From: Gemmatimonadota bacterium
GTDB taxonomy: Bacteria; JAAXHH01
NCBI GenBank assembly: GCA_026713285.1
Contig: JAPOOT010000478.1
Coordinates: 1 to 7,913, forward strand
Direction of reading: 5' to 3'
Length of the DNA: 7,913 nt
Notes under the pieces: generated by a model
Database searches by the model: none
What the model was told of the DNA's origin: nothing
Seen by the model: the letters and a program-made list of their open reading frames with translations, nothing else
Shown here: positions 5,298-7,913 of the stretch, piece after piece
Layout of the letters: the number at the start of each line of letters is the position of its first letter
Position numbering within the stretch: position 1 is the stretch's first letter
Made by a program: the position numbers and the translations under genes

Positions 5298-6482
5298 TTA
5301 CGATCGGTCCGTATCGCCCAATCCATCCCGCTGCACCCGCCGAATCCCCGATGTCAGCCTTTCCATGTCCTCATCCGAGTTGAACACATGGGTCGAAACA
5401 CGCGTGCTTTCCGCCGCGAATTCGAGCGGGGAGACCAGCACCTTCTCCTGCTGCTGCAGACTCTCCGCCAGGGGGCCCGCCTCCAAGCCAGGTACGTGAA
5501 AAGTGACGATGCCGGATGAATCATCGTAGGCAAGCGGGGTCTCAAGAACCAGATCGGGAATCTCCAACAGGGCGGATTTCATTCGATCCGTATAGGCCGC
5601 GATCCCGGCGAAAACCTTGACCCAGCCAAAACCGGCCCAGATGTCCAGGGCCTTGCCGAATCCAGCCTGGTCAGGCACGCTTCGTGTGGCAAACTCGAAC
5701 CGTTTGGCTTCGTCCAAAAGGTCCATGTTGCCATCCTGGTCGAATGATTTCTGCGAGTGGGATCCTATCCAGCTCGGCTTGAGCCATTCGATGCGGTCTT
5801 TACGGATGTACAGTCCCCCGGTACCCTGCGGGGCCATGGTGTATTTGTGCCCGCAGAAGCTGTAGAAGTCGCAGTCCAGGTCCCGGACATCGATCGGAAT
5901 GGCCCCGAACGACTGCGCGCCATCATATAGGACGGGCGTATCTTTCGCATGGGCCAGGTCGCAGATTGCCCGGCCCGGCAGGCGCAGACCCGTACGCCTG
6001 GAGACGTGGCTTACGCTGACCAGCCTGGTCCGATCATCGATCAATTGATCCATCTCTTCCAGCGTTCTATCGTGATCGTTATACAGTGGGGCGAACCGGA
6101 GCTCCACATCGTATCTGCCAGTCAGGTTGTACCAGGTCAGCCGGTTGCCCGGGTGCTCGTGCGTGCTTAGCAATACGTTGTCGCCCGGTTTCCAGTCGAT
6201 CCCGTTGGCCACGATATTGATGCCGATGGTGGTGTTTTCAGTCAGAACGATCTCTTCCGGAGTGGCGTTGATCGTATCCGCTACCTTGCCCCGGGTTTCC
6301 TGCATCTGCTGTTGCAACTTCCGGGCTACGAAGGGCAGGGCGGGACCACGGCTTTGAATCCTCAGCGAACGGATAACCTCGTCGATAATCGGAGTCAACT
6401 TGGGCGAGAACCCGCTGGTCTGGAAATATGCGAATCCGTCCAGATCCGGCAGCATGGACTGTACTTCTGACGTAAGTGACAT
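5298..6482 (-). CDS. Class V aminotransferase (PLP-dependent, fold type I)
   Basis: A 394-residue PLP enzyme of the class V aminotransferase/cysteine desulfurase-like group. It shows YFQTSGFSP (19-27) at the substrate site, IVLTENTTIGINIVANG (78-94) for phosphate binding, STHEHPGN (106-113), SVSHVSRRTG (156-165), D187 and Q190 in LYDGAQSFG that contact the cofactor, and Schiff-base Lys K213 in FCGHKYTMAPQGTGG. The C-terminus has RVSTHVFNSDEDMERL (361-376). The mobile-loop cysteine of desulfurases is not visible, so aminotransferase, epimerase or lyase activity is likelier than sulfur mobilisation. Natural relatives include isopenicillin-N-epimerase-like proteins. The start is ATG at 6480-6482, with AAGGA 10 nt upstream. 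The frame stays open to 6602, but that extension has no family similarity and covers the promoter region. It converges with the Gfo/Idh gene and diverges from the PfkB gene. Confidence 0.88.
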   Translation of the reverse strand: MSLTSEVQSMLPDLDGFAYFQTSGFSPKLTPIIDEVIRSLRIQSRGPALPFVARKLQQQMQETRGKVADTINATPEEIVLTENTTIGINIVANGIDWKPGDNVLLSTHEHPGNRLTWYNLTGRYDVELRFAPLYNDHDRTLEEMDQLIDDRTRLVSVSHVSRRTGLRLPGRAICDLAHAKDTPVLYDGAQSFGAIPIDVRDLDCDFYSFCGHKYTMAPQGTGGLYIRKDRIEWLKPSWIGSHSQKSFDQDGNMDLLDEAKRFEFATRSVPDQAGFGKALDIWAGFGWVKVFAGIAAYTDRMKSALLEIPDLVLETPLAYDDSSGIVTFHVPGLEAGPLAESLQQQEKVLVSPLEFAAESTRVSTHVFNSDEDMERLTSGIRRVQRDGLGDTDRS

Positions 6483-6524
6483 CGGCTGGGATTCCTTGTG
6501 ATATTGGTACGACGATGGAGATTG

Positions 6525-6546
6525 GATCACACAAAAATGTGAGATC
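6525..6546. repeat. Inverted repeat with 9-bp arms in the aminotransferase leader
   Basis: GATCACACA (6525-6533) and TGTGAGATC (6538-6546) are inverted copies with one mismatch around AAAA. It lies 42 bp upstream of the aminotransferase start. It could be a regulator operator or an mRNA leader hairpin. The half-site order is TCACA then TGTGA, opposite to the CRP/FNR consensus, so it is not a CRP site. Confidence 0.45.
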
Positions 6547-6689
6547 GCCGAACGTTTCGACTTCGCGTATCCAGAATCGTCGTGAAATGGTATCGCAGCC
6601 ACCGGAGCCTGTCAAATGATTTGGGCTTGACGCTTCGCGCGGGCTGTTTAATTTGCCCTGACTTCATACACTACAAATCAAGAATGTCT

Positions 6690-6730
6690 ATACATACGGT
6701 GTATCTCACGTATTCCGAATCGCATACGGT
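6690..6730. repeat. Direct repeat CATACGGT x2, 30 bp apart, with an overlapping dyad
   Basis: CATACGGT occurs at 6693-6700 and 6723-6730, start to start 30 bp, close to three helical turns. The first copy overlaps a dyad ATACA-TACGG-TGTAT (6690-6704). Both lie 55-95 bp upstream of the kinase start. Same-face spacing fits cooperative binding by a regulator; this is inference only. Confidence 0.35.
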
Positions 6731-6784
6731 CATCGCGGATGAAACAGGTATACACGTGAATGGACTTTGATACGAGGAATCCCG

Positions 6785-7720
6785 ATGATGGCATATGACG
6801 TAGTCGGCCTCGGTTGCGCCTGCCTGGACTTCCTGGGGATCGTGCCCCGCTTGCCGGCACGGGACGAACAGGTCTGGATGAGCGACTCGACCCAGCAGGG
6901 CGGCGGGATGGTCTCCACCGCGCTGGTTGCGCTTTCCAGGCTGGGAGCGTCCACGGCCTTTGTGGGTAAGATCGGCAATGACATGGCCGGCCGGGTCGTG
7001 AAGGAGGAATTCGACCTTTACGGTGTCGACGCGACCCACCTGGGCATAGCGCCGGGCGCATTAACGCCCATCAGCATGATCCTCGTCGACGCATCGACCG
7101 GCCAGCGGACCATCATGGCCGGCGGGACGACCGTAGCTTTGCTTCCCGCCGAAGTTCCCGCCGAGATGGTCGCCTCCGCGAAATACCTTCATCTGGACAA
7201 CACCAATCGAAGGGCGGCACTTACCGCGGCGCGGCTCGCACGGGATTCCGGTGTGCCCGTGGTGCTCGACGCGGACACCGTGTCCCCACCTGAAGATCTC
7301 GAAGACCTGCTGCATCTGACGGATTACCTGATCGCATCCCGGGTGTTTTCTGAAGAGTTGACGGCCCAGGCCGATCCGTCGGAGGCCGCGAAGTCCCTGT
7401 CCGGTTACGGCCCTGCCGTCACGGTCGTAACCCTGGGCGAGGAAGGAAGTCATATGCTGGCTGGTGGCAGGTCGTTTCACACACCGGCCTTTCCCGTAGA
7501 CGTTGTCGACACCACCGGAGCGGGTGATGTGTACCACGGCGCGTTTATATTTGGCCTGCTTCAGGGGTGGGAGGTGGAGAAGACCGCCGAATTTGCCTCG
7601 GCCGTCGCCGCCATAAGCTGCACCCGGCTCGGTGGAAGGACCGGTATTCCCGACTTGAAATGCGCGTTGGATTTTCTGCGGGACCGCGATACGGAGCACT
7701 TTAACGACCGGGAACTGTAA
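6785..7720 (+). CDS. PfkB-family carbohydrate kinase (ribokinase-like)
   Basis: A 311-residue ribokinase-like kinase that transfers ATP phosphate to a sugar or nucleoside hydroxyl. It begins MMAYDVVGLGCACLDFLG, with a beta strand and substrate-contact Asp (D15). It has a GGG at 39-42 followed by ALVALSRLGASTAFVGKIGNDMAG (47-69), the family's first signature region. The anion hole and catalytic base are V241-D-T-T-G-A-G-D248, followed by Y-H-G-A-F-I-F-G-L. VVTLGEEGSHM (214-224) is the ATP-side strand. The ATG at 6785 is chosen because GAGGA ends 6 nt before it; a second ATG follows directly at 6788, and an in-frame TTG at 6767 has no ribosome-binding site. It converges with the downstream aminotransferase, leaving 23 bp between stops. 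The sugar substrate is unknown; a fructose-, ketose- or gluconate-type substrate would fit the neighbouring aldolase and dehydrogenases. Confidence 0.9.
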   Translation: MMAYDVVGLGCACLDFLGIVPRLPARDEQVWMSDSTQQGGGMVSTALVALSRLGASTAFVGKIGNDMAGRVVKEEFDLYGVDATHLGIAPGALTPISMILVDASTGQRTIMAGGTTVALLPAEVPAEMVASAKYLHLDNTNRRAALTAARLARDSGVPVVLDADTVSPPEDLEDLLHLTDYLIASRVFSEELTAQADPSEAAKSLSGYGPAVTVVTLGEEGSHMLAGGRSFHTPAFPVDVVDTTGAGDVYHGAFIFGLLQGWEVEKTAEFASAVAAISCTRLGGRTGIPDLKCALDFLRDRDTEHFNDREL

Positions 7721-7743
7721 CCCGGCGGGGCACTGGCGGACCG

Positions 7744-7913
7744 TTACAGGATTTCCTTCAACACTTCGATCAGTCGATCGATTTCCGCGGGGGTGTTGTA
7801 GAAGTGGGTAGATACTCTGACGAGATCGTGGTATCTACGTTGATCCCGGCTCAGGATTATGCCGGCCTTTCCTTCCAGGATACCACGCAGCAGACTGGTG
7901 TCCCAGCCTTCCA
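7744..7913 (-). CDS. Second class V aminotransferase, C-terminal part only
   Basis: This gene enters from the right edge; about 56 codons plus the TAA stop (7744-7746) are visible. The protein end includes the segments GILEGKAGIILSRDQ and then LVRVSTHFYNTPAEIDRL and IEVLKEIL. The R-V-S-T-H-F-Y-N-T-P-A-E-I-D-R-L stretch is the conserved C-terminal small-domain segment of class V aminotransferases. It closely parallels RVSTHVFNSDEDMERL at the end of the aminotransferase at 5298-6482. The two are paralogues of the same subfamily, on the same strand and on either side of the kinase. The catalytic lysine lies outside the window. Confidence 0.8.
   Translation of the reverse strand, partial: EGWDTSLLRGILEGKAGIILSRDQRRYHDLVRVSTHFYNTPAEIDRLIEVLKEIL

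Larger units (their letters stand above)
6483..6784. promoter_or_regulatory. Divergent promoter region between aminotransferase and PfkB kinase
   Basis: These 302 bp have no supported gene. Open frames here have no ribosome-binding site or family look. For the kinase, TTGACG at 6627-6632 (five of six to the -35 box) and TTTAAT at 6647-6652 (five of six to the -10 box) stand out, but their spacing of 14 bp is short. Repeated CATACGGT elements lie downstream of this at 6693-6700 and 6723-6730. On the aminotransferase side there is a large dyad at 6525-6546. The layout suggests that one or two regulators control both divergent genes. Confidence 0.45.

Noticed and set aside
6483..6602. 40-residue N-terminal extension of the aminotransferase
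   Set aside because: Family similarity starts at MSLTSEV (6482). A ribosome-binding site precedes that ATG, and the extension covers a regulatory-looking dyad.
6582..6770. Small plus-strand open frame in the divergent region
   Set aside because: There is no ribosome-binding site and no recognisable protein features, and it overlaps the likely kinase promoter.
7061..7699. Minus-strand open frame (212 codons) opposite the PfkB kinase
   Set aside because: It is antisense shadow of a strongly supported kinase with the DTTGAGD motif on the plus strand.

Overview
The window is about 57% G+C with short intergenic gaps and well-placed Shine-Dalgarno sites. One partial gene encodes a secreted, probably envelope protein, so a Gram-negative-type bacterium is likely. 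The gene mix (two Gfo/Idh/MocA oxidoreductases, an HpcH/HpaI-type aldolase, an Ldh/MdhA-family dehydrogenase, a PfkB sugar kinase and two class V aminotransferases) is typical of carbohydrate or sugar-acid catabolic islands in uncultivated bacteria such as Latescibacterota-like lineages. That taxonomic guess is inference only.

Layout. (1) At the left edge (1-138, minus) is the 5' end of a gene with a clear signal peptide and a TTG start. (2) A divergent intergenic region (139-343) carries a perfect 14-bp palindrome. (3) A plus-strand operon follows: a degenerate Gfo/Idh/MocA protein (344-1351), a class I SAM-dependent methyltransferase (1372-2115) interrupted by two consecutive in-frame TGA codons, an HpcH/HpaI-type aldolase (2141-2866) and an Ldh/MdhA-family dehydrogenase (2943-3950). 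(4) Next comes an AT-rich, gene-free spacer of 249 bp (3951-4199). (5) A second, canonical Gfo/Idh/MocA oxidoreductase (4200-5294, GTG start) converges with a class V aminotransferase (5298-6482, minus). (6) A 302-bp divergent promoter region (6483-6784) separates that aminotransferase from a PfkB-family kinase (6785-7720). The kinase in turn converges with the 3' end of a second class V aminotransferase (7744-7913, minus).

How the genes may work together: oxidation by the Gfo/Idh and Ldh-type dehydrogenases, phosphorylation by PfkB and retro-aldol cleavage by the HpcH/HpaI-type enzyme would make a plausible route for a sugar, polyol or sugar acid. The substrate cannot be read from the sequence.

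The most interesting signal is the methyltransferase. Its reading frame is open and family-like on both sides of the tandem TGA TGA (1663-1668), with no frameshift. The TGAs fall just after the FDLALFSWSL segment. From memory, relatives may have cysteines there. A hairpin (8-bp stem, G-rich 5-nt loop at 1686-1690) starts its loop 17 nt after the second TGA, a geometry like bacterial SECIS elements. This makes it a candidate selenoprotein with two adjacent selenocysteines; the main alternative is a freshly inactivated gene. A second oddity is that the first Gfo/Idh/MocA protein lacks both the EKP lysine and the usual active-site histidine.
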